From assembly GCA_002352045.1 (NCBI GenBank), contig DEHT01000068.1, forward strand, positions 2,977-16,813: a stretch of 13,837 nt of DNA. Reading direction: 5' to 3'. Of the stretch, positions 1 to 6,387 are shown piece after piece (positions within the stretch are counted from its first letter, which is position 1; each line of letters opens with the position of its first letter). The DNA is from Chitinophagaceae bacterium UBA2793. GTDB taxonomy: Bacteria > Bacteroidota > Bacteroidia > Chitinophagales > Chitinophagaceae. Both the position numbers and the translations under genes were made by a program. The notes beneath the pieces were generated by a model. The model made no database searches, was not told the DNA's origin, and saw only the letters and a program-made list of their open reading frames with translations.

Positions 1-88
1 GTTTTGGCGATTTGGTGATTTGGTGATTTGGGGTTTTGGCGATTTGGTGATTTGGGGTTTTGGCGATTTGGTGATTTGGTGATTTGGC
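1..88. repeat. Octamer tandem repeat, at least 11 units, cut by the window edge
   Basis: Eleven consecutive 8-bp units fit the consensus G(A/T)TTTGGN. There is a higher order: the variant GTTTTGGC opens blocks of 4, 3 and 4 units, followed by GATTTGGT copies and closed by a GATTTGGG (or GATTTGGC) copy. A degenerate unit follows at 89. The period of 8 is not a multiple of 3, and only short open stretches cross it, so it is unlikely to encode protein. It lies downstream of scoA on the minus strand and probably continues to the left of the window. Length variation by slippage is likely. I see no gene in 1-174. Confidence 0.9.
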
Positions 89-149
89 GATGAGCCAATT
101 CCATCAACTTGAAAAATAATTCATTCTTATTAATACTCTAACAAAATGG

Positions 150-188
150 AAAAATTAGCACATTAGCATATCAGCTAATTGGCTAATT
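150..188 (-). terminator. Octamer-derived hairpin with T tract at the end of scoA
   Basis: Read on the minus strand, AATTAGC (188-182) pairs with GCTAATT (159-153), and ATTAGC (179-174) pairs with GCTAAT (167-162). A 2x2 mismatch separates the two stems and the loop is 6 nt. A run of five T follows (154-150). This gives 13 base pairs and a U-rich tail, the form of an intrinsic terminator, although the stem is AT-rich and therefore weak. The same stretch is a series of 8-bp units of the type ATYRGCNN (154-189). The scoA stop codon (175-177) lies inside the stem, so hairpin and gene overlap. It may end the long minus-strand operon, or it may simply be a repeat. Confidence 0.45.
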
Positions 189-876
189 GCCTCACCGTTC
201 TTTGTTCAATTCTTTTTTCGTAATTAACTCCTTGAAAAATTCGATGTACATAAATACCCGGCGTATGAATTTGATTGGGGTCCAATTCTCCTGGCTCAAC
301 CAGTTCTTCTACTTCTGCAATGGTAATTTTTCCGGCCATTGCCATCATGGGGTTGAAATTTCTTGCTGTTGCTTTATAAATTAAGTTACCCTGCGTATCG
401 CCTTTCCAGGCTTTTACAATGGCAAAGTCTGCATCAAAGGCTTCTTCGAGTAAATAATCTTTCCCTTTAAAATTTCTAATTTCTTTACCGGTTGCTACTT
501 CGGTACCCACCCCGGCAGGTGTGAAAATAGCAGGCATTCCATATCCGGCAGCCATGCATCGAGTAGCAAGCGTACCCTGCGGAATAAGCTCCACTTCTAA
601 TTCGCCGCTTAGCAGTTGCCTTTCAAACTCCGCATTTTCGCCAACATAGGAAGCGATCATTTTTTTCAGTTGCTTTTGTTGAAGCATAAGGCCAATTCCA
701 AAATCATCAACTCCTGCATTGTTTGAAATACAGGTAAGATTGTTCACTCTTTTTTTCACCAAGGCTGCTATACAATTTTCGGGTATGCCACATAGTCCAA
801 AACCGCCTAACATTATTACAGCGCCATTGGAAATATCTTTTACAGCATCGTCAGCATTTGTAAATACTTTATTCAT
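175..876 (-). CDS. scoA: 3-oxoacid (succinyl-CoA:acetoacetate) CoA-transferase subunit A
   Basis: This is the 233-residue A subunit of a class I CoA-transferase (ScoA/AtoD type), which moves CoA between succinyl-CoA or acetyl-CoA and a 3-oxoacid such as acetoacetate in the cytoplasm. The glycine-rich GGFGLCGIPE stretch (residues 24-33), the PAGVGT segment and the family's usual tail GIYVHRIFQG...YEKRIEQRTVR are all present. Length is close to the family norm. The catalytic glutamate sits in subunit B, which is not in the window. A partner gene usually follows subunit A directly, but here the next 174 bases hold only repeats. The start ATG overlaps the stop of the DUF4296 gene (ATGA), so translation is probably coupled. 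The last residues, QLAN, lie beyond the family's usual end and are encoded by octamer repeat sequence. The exact substrate cannot be read from sequence. Confidence 0.9.
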   Translation of the reverse strand: MNKVFTNADDAVKDISNGAVIMLGGFGLCGIPENCIAALVKKRVNNLTCISNNAGVDDFGIGLMLQQKQLKKMIASYVGENAEFERQLLSGELEVELIPQGTLATRCMAAGYGMPAIFTPAGVGTEVATGKEIRNFKGKDYLLEEAFDADFAIVKAWKGDTQGNLIYKATARNFNPMMAMAGKITIAEVEELVEPGELDPNQIHTPGIYVHRIFQGVNYEKRIEQRTVRQLAN

Positions 877-1286
877 TCCGCATGTTTTATAGTGTCTATG
901 GCTTTTTTTCTGATAAGTTCTTCTTTTTTTACAGCTTTATTTTCGGGTTGATAGGTTGGTGAGTTAACAGGTCTTTGCTGACGCACAATCATGGTGTCTA
1001 AAATATCTTTAAACTTATCTTTATGCTCCATGTAGTATTGATAGCTTTTGTAAAACTGTTCTTTTGAAACGCCATGTTGATTAAAAACTTTTTGCTGGAG
1101 CTTTGCACTTTCCAAATTAAGGTTAAGCGAAGTATCCTGTCTTAAAATTTCATTGGCATAGGCATCGGCTCTAAAATAGTCCCATAGAACCGCCTGCATC
1201 TTTTCGGGCTTCAAAATATTTTTTGAAGCATTGTTATTGGAGCAAGCAGCAAAAAAAACAACTATACTAAAAAAAAATAAACGCAT
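873..1286 (-). CDS. DUF4296 domain lipoprotein
   Basis: This is a small 137-residue protein with a lipoprotein signal: a hydrophobic stretch from residue 2 ending in FAAC, with Cys15 as the likely lipidated residue. The following region contains the family-like stretch MQAVLWDYFRADAYANE (about residues 30-46), then a helical part with HGVSKEQFYKSYQYYMEHKD. This matches DUF4296, a Bacteroidota-restricted family of unknown function, and I do not know its role. It is probably membrane anchored and faces the periplasm. Its start overlaps the stop of the DUF4835 gene by one base (TAATG) and its stop overlaps the scoA start, so it sits in the middle of a translationally coupled run. The lysine- and arginine-rich C-terminus looks disordered. 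Confidence 0.8.
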   Translation of the reverse strand: MRLFFFSIVVFFAACSNNNASKNILKPEKMQAVLWDYFRADAYANEILRQDTSLNLNLESAKLQQKVFNQHGVSKEQFYKSYQYYMEHKDKFKDILDTMIVRQQRPVNSPTYQPENKAVKKEELIRKKAIDTIKHAE

Positions 1287-2203
1287 TATTTCAACTGTTC
1301 TTTATAAGCCAAAGAATTTGTAAGATCAATTTTTGCGAGCAACTCCCTTGCCTGTGCCTTTTCCTGTGGCATAGCTTTACTGAATATTTTTATTAACTCC
1401 GTAGATTTTCCCTGGAAGAAAAACTGGTTAATCATTGTATTGGGATTGTCGTTGTTGAATGTATTCAACAGGTTTAATACATTGAGCATTTCTTTACGGG
1501 CTGCATTTTCATCGCTGTACATTTTATCCAATGCATTGCGATAGTAATTGTAATAAACGTCGTGCATGATATTGTAGCGACTGTTAATCATATTCTCAAC
1601 CAGCCAATAACGGTTTCTAATACCATCAAATGGTTTCCAACCACTAATGCCACGCCCATCGGGTGCATTGTTCACAATGTTTTGTGCCTTTTGAAAAAAA
1701 GCATCGCCGCCTCTTGGTGAAAAAGAGAGGTTGTCGAATGCAAGTATAAGATTTGCATAATAGGCAAATACAGCAGTTAAGTTACTCACCAATGCATCGG
1801 TGCCGGATACCCTGTTTTCGTTGAATTCAAAAATTTGGAATTCTACATATTTAAAAATTACATTATCGTCTTTAAAATTAATAATGGGCGACAAATACGA
1901 AGTATTGAATATGGGCCTCGCAGCTTGAATTGTAAGTGAAGCCGTATATACATTTGTTTCGGAGGTTTGCTCCAGGTTCAAAAAGAAATTACAATCAATT
2001 TTTTCGTTGGCTGTATAAGATTCTGTTGACCATTTTCTATTGTTCAAAAAATTGGTCAATGCTGTTTGTAAGGTTGTAAATGTGTTTCTATTTACATTAT
2101 TACTCACCCTGTTGGCTGCTACGGTAACTCTTGCATTTAATTCCTGGGCATAGGCACCTGAAGTTATAAATACAAATGCTATCGAAAAAAATATTTTATT
2201 CAT
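1286..2203 (-). CDS. DUF4835 family secreted protein
   Basis: This is a 305-residue protein with a clear Sec signal peptide (MNKIFFSIAFVFITSGAYA, cleavage before Gln20) and the mature start QELNARVTVAANRV that is typical of DUF4835, a family confined to Bacteroidota. The rest is predicted soluble and rich in Asn, Tyr and Phe, with no further membrane segments and no catalytic motif I recognise. It should be periplasmic or envelope associated. The family usually lies next to coaBC, as it does here, where the start overlaps the coaBC stop by 8 bases. I have a vague recollection that this family has been linked to type IX secretion under the name PorD. Nothing in this window tests that, so I leave the function open. 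Confidence 0.85.
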   Translation of the reverse strand: MNKIFFSIAFVFITSGAYAQELNARVTVAANRVSNNVNRNTFTTLQTALTNFLNNRKWSTESYTANEKIDCNFFLNLEQTSETNVYTASLTIQAARPIFNTSYLSPIINFKDDNVIFKYVEFQIFEFNENRVSGTDALVSNLTAVFAYYANLILAFDNLSFSPRGGDAFFQKAQNIVNNAPDGRGISGWKPFDGIRNRYWLVENMINSRYNIMHDVYYNYYRNALDKMYSDENAARKEMLNVLNLLNTFNNDNPNTMINQFFFQGKSTELIKIFSKAMPQEKAQARELLAKIDLTNSLAYKEQLK

Positions 2204-3389
2204 TGCAATAATCTATAATGGTATTTACAATATCTGCTGCCACTTCTTTTTTTGACTTGGTTTCAAAAGTTCTTTCGCCACCTCTTTTATCAAAAATAGT
2301 GATTTTGTTGCTGTCAACTCCAAAGCCTGCGCCTGCATCGTTGAGAGAATTTAAAACAATGAGGTCGGCATTTTTTGTTTGCAGTTTTTGCAGCGCATTT
2401 AGTTTTTCGTTATTTGTTTCCAATGCAAAGCCCACCAGGCATTGGCCGTTTTTTTTCTTAGTACCCAAATGCTTTAAAATATCCTCATTCTTCACCAATT
2501 CAATGGTAAGTGTCTCTTCTTTCTTTTTTATTTTTTGATTTGCTTTTTCCATCGGTCGGTAATCGGCCACGGCAGCACTCATGATGGCCCAGTTTACCCT
2601 ATCAAACTTTTGTACACATGCATCAAACATTTGTTGTGCACTTTCCACCCTTGTAACCTCAATTCCGGGCGGTACTTTTTCGGCAGAAGGGCCCAATACC
2701 AAATGTACTTTTGCTCCCCTGTTTTGTAATTCAGTTGCCAAAGCAATTCCCATTTTGCCCGAAGAAGCATTGCCAATAAAACGTACCGGGTCTATGGCTT
2801 CATGTGTTGGGCCGGCTGTAATTAAAACCGTTTTATCTTTCAGGCTTTCTTTCTTAAAAAAAAAATTACGAAGCCATTCTACCAATTCTTCTGACTCGGC
2901 CATTCTTCCATCTCCCACTAAGCCACTTGCCAATTCACCGGAGTTTACAGGAATGATGTGATTGCCGTACGAAGCAATGGTTAATAAATTTCTTTTAGTT
3001 GATGGATGATGCCACATGTCTTCATCCATGGCCGGGGCAACTACCACCGGGCAGGTAGCTGAAAGATAAACGGCCATTAAAAGATTATCACAATTGCCGG
3101 CAGCCATTTTACTTAGAGTATTGCAACTAAGTGGAGCAATCAACATAATATCGGCCCAGCGGCCCAGCATCACATGATTGGCCCATGCATTATTATCGGC
3201 AATCTTACTCAATACTTCTTGTTTCGACAGGGTGCTTAGTGTAAGTGGTGAAACAAATTCCGATGCAGATTCGGTCATTACCACTTTTACCTCTGCACCT
3301 GCTTTAATGAGCAATCTTACGAGGCTTGCAGTCTTATAAGCAGCAATGCTACCGGTAATGCCCAACAATATTTTTTTGCCTTGTAACAT
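2196..3389 (-). CDS. coaBC: Bifunctional phosphopantothenoylcysteine decarboxylase / phosphopantothenate-cysteine ligase
   Basis: This 397-residue enzyme carries out two steps of coenzyme A synthesis: CTP-dependent joining of cysteine to 4'-phosphopantothenate (CoaB), then FMN-dependent decarboxylation (CoaC). The N-terminal flavoprotein domain (1 to about 180) shows GITGSIAAYK (10-19), the catalytic His72 in NHVMLGRWAD, and PAMDEDMW (119-126). The C-terminal ligase domain shows TAGPTHEAIDPVRFIGNASSGKMG (191-214), SAAVADYRP (271-279) and the lysine-rich KIKKK. Length is standard. Against E. coli Dfp, two decarboxylase residues differ: Asp122 replaces Asn125 and Ser155 replaces the redox Cys158. 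The start ATG lies only 8 nt after a strong hairpin that follows rpoZ. The stop overlaps the DUF4835 gene. Confidence 0.95.
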   Translation of the reverse strand: MLQGKKILLGITGSIAAYKTASLVRLLIKAGAEVKVVMTESASEFVSPLTLSTLSKQEVLSKIADNNAWANHVMLGRWADIMLIAPLSCNTLSKMAAGNCDNLLMAVYLSATCPVVVAPAMDEDMWHHPSTKRNLLTIASYGNHIIPVNSGELASGLVGDGRMAESEELVEWLRNFFFKKESLKDKTVLITAGPTHEAIDPVRFIGNASSGKMGIALATELQNRGAKVHLVLGPSAEKVPPGIEVTRVESAQQMFDACVQKFDRVNWAIMSAAVADYRPMEKANQKIKKKEETLTIELVKNEDILKHLGTKKKNGQCLVGFALETNNEKLNALQKLQTKNADLIVLNSLNDAGAGFGVDSNKITIFDKRGGERTFETKSKKEVAADIVNTIIDYCNE

Positions 3390-3390
3390 A

Positions 3391-3423
3391 AATGAAAAAC
3401 GACCCGCATTGGTGCGGGCCGTT
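3391..3423 (-). terminator. Strong hairpin with T tract between rpoZ and coaBC
   Basis: On the minus strand an 11-bp stem (3423-3413 pairing with 3408-3398) has a 4-nt loop and one G-U wobble (C3419/A3402 in plus-strand terms). It runs into five consecutive T (3399-3395) and then CATTT. On the plus strand the wobble becomes an A-C mismatch, so the structure is better formed in minus-strand RNA. It begins 45 nt after the rpoZ stop and ends 8 nt before the coaBC ATG. This is a good intrinsic terminator in form. Its position at a start codon makes a leaky terminator, attenuator or translation-modulating leader equally possible. Confidence 0.7.
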
Positions 3424-3468
3424 AAAAATAAAACTTCTTATTTAAATGTACCTTAATTCAACAAATTA

Positions 3469-3810
3469 TTAACTGAAAAGGTCTTCATCGTTCTTGCGAT
3501 AATACACTTTATCTTCAATAAACTCAGTGGTTGCAAGCAAGGCCGGGTTAGGCATACGCTCATACGCACGTGAAATTTCAATTTGCTCTTTGTTTTCATG
3601 AATTTCTTCAAGACTGTCGGTATGGCTGGCAAACTCTTCGAGCTTATTGTGCAACTCTTCTTTAATTGAAATATTAATTTGGTTTGCACGTCTTGCTATA
3701 ATATTTATAGATTCGTACAAATTGCCGGTTTTATCTTTTAGTTCAGATAATTTTTTTGGCTCAACAACGCTGCTGGTATTAGCGCTTAGCTGACGACGCA
3801 GTTTGCTCAT
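3469..3810 (-). CDS. rpoZ: DNA-directed RNA polymerase omega subunit (Bacteroidota type)
   Basis: This 113-residue protein resembles the divergent omega subunit of Bacteroidota, which helps fold and assemble the beta' subunit of RNA polymerase. The stretch TGNLYESINIIARRANQI (about residues 28-45) corresponds to the conserved omega helix with its ARRA core. The C-terminal PNPALLATTEFIEDKVYYR matches the omega tail. The central charged helical segment (EELHNKLEEFASHTDSLEE) is characteristic of the longer Bacteroidota form. The ATG at 3810 is the only Met available, and homology runs from near the N-terminus, so the 32-bp overlap with the end of bamD appears real. The position between bamD and coaBC is the usual one in this phylum. 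A strong hairpin follows the gene. Confidence 0.85.
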   Translation of the reverse strand: MSKLRRQLSANTSSVVEPKKLSELKDKTGNLYESINIIARRANQINISIKEELHNKLEEFASHTDSLEEIHENKEQIEISRAYERMPNPALLATTEFIEDKVYYRKNDEDLFS

Positions 3811-4609
3811 TTTTTATTTCGTTTATTTTATTATTACTTAATGTTACGTACTCTTCAGCTTCCTTTAGTTTTTTGCTTTCCGGATATCTGTCCACAAAAT
3901 CCTGATATTCGGTAGCAACTTTTTCAAAGCGTTCAATTTGCTTATCTAAAATACTCATTTTCGCAAAACGATAGTAGGATTTAACTACCATCAATTTATA
4001 GTCTTCACCCGATTCCGACTCAGGATATTTATTCAGCAATGCATCAAATGCTATTGCTGCAGCCCTAAATTTTTCTAAATTATAATACAACTGAGCAGTC
4101 CTGTACTCCTTCAATTCCAACTTCTTCCTGCTTAAATCTATTATTTCTGTAGCCTCTTTATTTCTTGCCGAACCCGGATGTTGGTTAATAAAGGTCTGCA
4201 TCATATTCATAGCCTTTATGGTATTCACCTGCTCCAACTCCAACTTAGGGCTTTGCTTATAAAAAGAATAAGCCCTCATATAATCTATTTCCTCGGCCCT
4301 GGCGCTGTTTGGAAATACTTCAAGATATCCCTTGAACATATTTTCTGCATCCCGGTACATTCCCTGGTTGTAAAAAGTATAAGCGTATTTATAATATAAC
4401 TCCTCAAACTTTTCACTTCCCTTAAACGCCGGAAATAGACCTTCGTAAAGCTGCTGAGCATACCTGTATTTCTTTTTGGCGTAATACTCATCGGCCTTAG
4501 TTAGTTTAAAGTTATCGTCTTTACTTTTCTCAACTTTGGCAAATTTCCCGCAGGAAATAATTGAAAAGGAAAACAAAACTACCCAAACTACAATTTTAGC
4601 TGACTTCAT
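3779..4609 (-). CDS. bamD: Outer membrane protein assembly factor BamD
   Basis: This 276-residue TPR lipoprotein belongs to the BAM complex, which inserts beta-barrel proteins into the outer membrane together with BamA. The N-terminus is a lipoprotein signal ending in SIISC, with Cys20 as the lipid anchor. TPR-like helical pairs follow: ADEYYAKKKYRYAQQLYEGL, YTFYNQGMYRDAENMFKGYL...FPNS, YYNLEKFRAAAIAFDALLNKYPESES and a further repeat ending in RYPESKKLKEAEEY. I chose the ATG at 4609. An in-frame TTG 30 codons upstream would bury the signal peptide and lies upstream of the -7 element at 4619-4626. It heads the minus-strand block and overlaps rpoZ by 32 bp. Confidence 0.9.
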   Translation of the reverse strand: MKSAKIVVWVVLFSFSIISCGKFAKVEKSKDDNFKLTKADEYYAKKKYRYAQQLYEGLFPAFKGSEKFEELYYKYAYTFYNQGMYRDAENMFKGYLEVFPNSARAEEIDYMRAYSFYKQSPKLELEQVNTIKAMNMMQTFINQHPGSARNKEATEIIDLSRKKLELKEYRTAQLYYNLEKFRAAAIAFDALLNKYPESESGEDYKLMVVKSYYRFAKMSILDKQIERFEKVATEYQDFVDRYPESKKLKEAEEYVTLSNNKINEIKNEQTASSAKR

Positions 4610-4618
4610 AAAGGATGG

Positions 4619-4626
4619 CAAAATTA
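4619..4626 (-). promoter_or_regulatory. -7 element (TAATTTTG) upstream of bamD
   Basis: On the minus strand this octamer matches the Bacteroidota -7 consensus TAnnTTTG exactly and ends 9 nt before the bamD ATG. Transcripts would therefore have an almost absent leader. No TTTG is found at the usual 19-21 bp distance upstream. The nearest lies only 12 bp away, inside the TTTTGGCCAAAA palindrome. Confidence 0.4.
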
Positions 4627-4630
4627 ACTG

Positions 4631-4672
4631 ATTTTGGCCAAAAATGAACGTATTTTTAATAATTGCCAAAAT
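4631..4672. promoter_or_regulatory. Dyad in the bamD/iaaA divergent region
   Basis: ATTTTGGC (4631-4638) and GCCAAAAT (4665-4672) form a perfect 8-bp inverted repeat across a 26-bp spacer. The left arm is also part of a 12-bp perfect palindrome, TTTTGGCCAAAA (4632-4643). TTAAC (4624-4628) and GTTAA (4679-4683) flank the pair in inverted orientation. The heptamer TTTTGGC therefore occurs three times in about 40 bp between two divergent genes and overlaps the expected core promoter of bamD. It could be a regulator binding site, but no regulator gene is nearby. Confidence 0.35.
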
Positions 4673-4723
4673 TGAACTGTTAAGGCTTTTGTAAAGCAAG
4701 GATTTTTAAGCCCCAATTTTGAA

Positions 4724-4731
4724 TAATTTTG
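4724..4731 (+). promoter_or_regulatory. -7 element (TAATTTTG) upstream of iaaA
   Basis: This is an exact match to TAnnTTTG, ending 17 nt before the iaaA ATG at 4749, which suits a short leader. The region expected to hold the -33 TTTG has only a T-rich stretch (4702-4707), so the promoter is incomplete by consensus. The same octamer sequence serves bamD on the other strand. Confidence 0.4.
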
Positions 4732-4748
4732 CTGCCAATCAATAAAAT

Positions 4749-5696
4749 ATGAGTTCATTTTCAATTGCCATACATGGCGGAGCCGGTACTCTTTTGAAGG
4801 AAGATATAAGCCCCGAACTGGAGCAGGCCTATACCAATGCATTGAATGAAGCTTTAGAAGCCGGGTATAAAATATTAGATCAAAAAGGTACAGCCCTCGA
4901 TGCGGTGGTTGCTGCCACCGTAAGCCTCGAAAACAATATATTGTTTAATGCCGGCCGTGGCTCGGTTTTTACTAAAAAAGGATTGCATGAAATGGATGCC
5001 TCGGTAATGGAAGGCCATACCCTTGGAGCAGGTGCCGTGGCTGGCGTTAAAAACATAGTAAACCCCGTGTTACTTGCCAAAGAAGTAATGCTCCATAGCG
5101 ACCATGTTTTTTTATGTGCCGAAGGCGCTACCGAATTTGCATTAAAGAGAGGTATTGCTATGGCAGGTGATGATTATTTTTTTTCTGAATTTAGGTACAA
5201 TCAATGGAAGGCCATGAGAGACAATGATGGCTATGCATTGGACCATTCGCAACAAGGTGTGGAACAATTGATGAAAGATAAAAAATTTGGAACAGTGGGT
5301 GCTGTGGCATGCGATGCTTTTGGCAATATTGCTGCGGCCACCAGCACCGGCGGAATGACCAATAAAAAATATGGCCGCATTGGCGATAGCCCCGTTATTG
5401 GTGCTGGCACTTATGCCAACAACCAAACTTGCGCTATTAGTTGTACCGGCCATGGAGAACCATTTATAAAAGCTGTGGCGGCTTACGATGTAAGTTGCAG
5501 AATGCAATACAAGGGTTTAACTTTGCAGGAAGCTATGAATGAAGTGGTGCATGAAAATTTAATAAAATTGGAAGCTGAAGGTGGAATGATTGGAGTTGAT
5601 GCACAAAACAATATAAGTATGCAGTTTAATAGTGCCGGAATGTACAGGGCAATGAAAAAGAGTACAGGCGAATATTTTACTGCTATTTACAAATAA
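4749..5696 (+). CDS. iaaA: Isoaspartyl peptidase / L-asparaginase (Ntn-hydrolase family)
   Basis: This 315-residue plant-type asparaginase precursor (peptidase family T2) cleaves itself before a threonine. It hydrolyses isoaspartyl dipeptides arising from damaged proteins, and L-asparagine. Visible motifs are IHGGAGT at the N-terminus, NAGRGS (67-72), MDASVMEG (82-89), the processing site FGTVGAVA with nucleophile Thr182, ATSTGG (197-202) and GRIGDSPVIGAGTYA (209-223). No signal peptide is present, so it should be cytoplasmic, unlike the periplasmic glycosylasparaginase relatives in some Bacteroidota. Length matches E. coli IaaA. It is followed 18 bp later by ispD on the same strand, which suggests co-transcription without an obvious functional link. 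Confidence 0.93.
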   Translation: MSSFSIAIHGGAGTLLKEDISPELEQAYTNALNEALEAGYKILDQKGTALDAVVAATVSLENNILFNAGRGSVFTKKGLHEMDASVMEGHTLGAGAVAGVKNIVNPVLLAKEVMLHSDHVFLCAEGATEFALKRGIAMAGDDYFFSEFRYNQWKAMRDNDGYALDHSQQGVEQLMKDKKFGTVGAVACDAFGNIAAATSTGGMTNKKYGRIGDSPVIGAGTYANNQTCAISCTGHGEPFIKAVAAYDVSCRMQYKGLTLQEAMNEVVHENLIKLEAEGGMIGVDAQNNISMQFNSAGMYRAMKKSTGEYFTAIYK

Positions 5697-5714
5697 TATT
5701 TTGATAGATACTTT

Positions 5715-6380
5715 ATGAAAAAATATGCCATCATAGTAGCCGGAGGTAGCGGCAGTAGAATGCAAAGCAGCATCCCTAAGCAGTTTATGATGCTTAAAGA
5801 AAAGCCGGTTTTATATTATACCTTGGATGTATTCCTGCGTTCTTATGCCGATATGAACATTGTACTTGTGTTGCCCGAAGAATACATTGCTACCGGCCAG
5901 GAAATAATTGATGCTTACTTCAATTACGATAGAATAAAAATTACAACCGGGGGACGAACCCGTTTTCACTCTGTGCAAAATGGTTTAAAACTGGTAGAAG
6001 GCGAGTCGATTGTATTGGTACATGATGCAGTAAGATGTTTGTTGGATGTATCGCTTATACATAGCTGTTATGAGGCTGCATTTGAGTTTGGTGCGGTGGT
6101 GCCAGCCATTGCATGTAAAGACAGTGTTCGCATCATTAATGAAGATGGAAGTAATGAATCGGTGGAAAGACGCCACGTAAGATTAGTGCAAACGCCTCAA
6201 GCATTTTTGAGCACAATTTTAATTCCTGCTTATTCTATAGACTATAAAGACCGGTTTACCGACGAAGCTACCGTAGTAGAAGCTTTTGGCATGAAGGTGA
6301 AATTAATTGAAGGCGACGAACGAAATATTAAAATCACCCGGCCCGAAGACCTGGAATTGGCAAACCTGTTGATGCAATAA
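5715..6380 (+). CDS. ispD: 2-C-methyl-D-erythritol 4-phosphate cytidylyltransferase
   Basis: This 221-residue enzyme makes CDP-methylerythritol from MEP and CTP, the third step of the non-mevalonate isoprenoid pathway. The CTP-binding loop AGGSGSRM (9-16) with Arg16, the PKQF motif with Lys22, HDAVR (103-107), VQTPQAF (158-164), TDEATVVE (182-189) and NIKITRPEDL (204-213) are all present. Length is normal. One deviation is Cys108 in HDAVRC, where the family usually has proline (HDxxRP). The ATG at 5715 follows the iaaA stop by 18 bp. The gene ends 7 bp from the stop of the convergent acyltransferase gene, with no convincing terminator between them. Confidence 0.94.
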   Translation: MKKYAIIVAGGSGSRMQSSIPKQFMMLKEKPVLYYTLDVFLRSYADMNIVLVLPEEYIATGQEIIDAYFNYDRIKITTGGRTRFHSVQNGLKLVEGESIVLVHDAVRCLLDVSLIHSCYEAAFEFGAVVPAIACKDSVRIINEDGSNESVERRHVRLVQTPQAFLSTILIPAYSIDYKDRFTDEATVVEAFGMKVKLIEGDERNIKITRPEDLELANLLMQ

Positions 6381-6387
6381 ACATTTG

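Noticed and set aside
1..95. Possible CRISPR array or coding repeat
   Set aside because: There are no spacers between the 8-bp units, and no frame stays open for a meaningful length in either direction.
2218..2961. Plus-strand open frames opposite coaBC
   Set aside because: They are antisense to a conserved gene, show no recognisable family and have low-complexity Phe/Ser-rich translations.
3453..3689. Minus-strand frame inside rpoZ
   Set aside because: It is a shifted-frame shadow of rpoZ, which has clear homology in its own frame.
4610..4699. N-terminal extension of BamD from an upstream TTG
   Set aside because: It would place 30 residues before a good lipoprotein signal and lies upstream of the -7 element at 4619-4626.
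5142..5507. 121-codon minus-strand frame opposite iaaA
   Set aside because: It is antisense to a fully conserved enzyme gene, and the translation is rich in Ser, His and Ile with no family resemblance.
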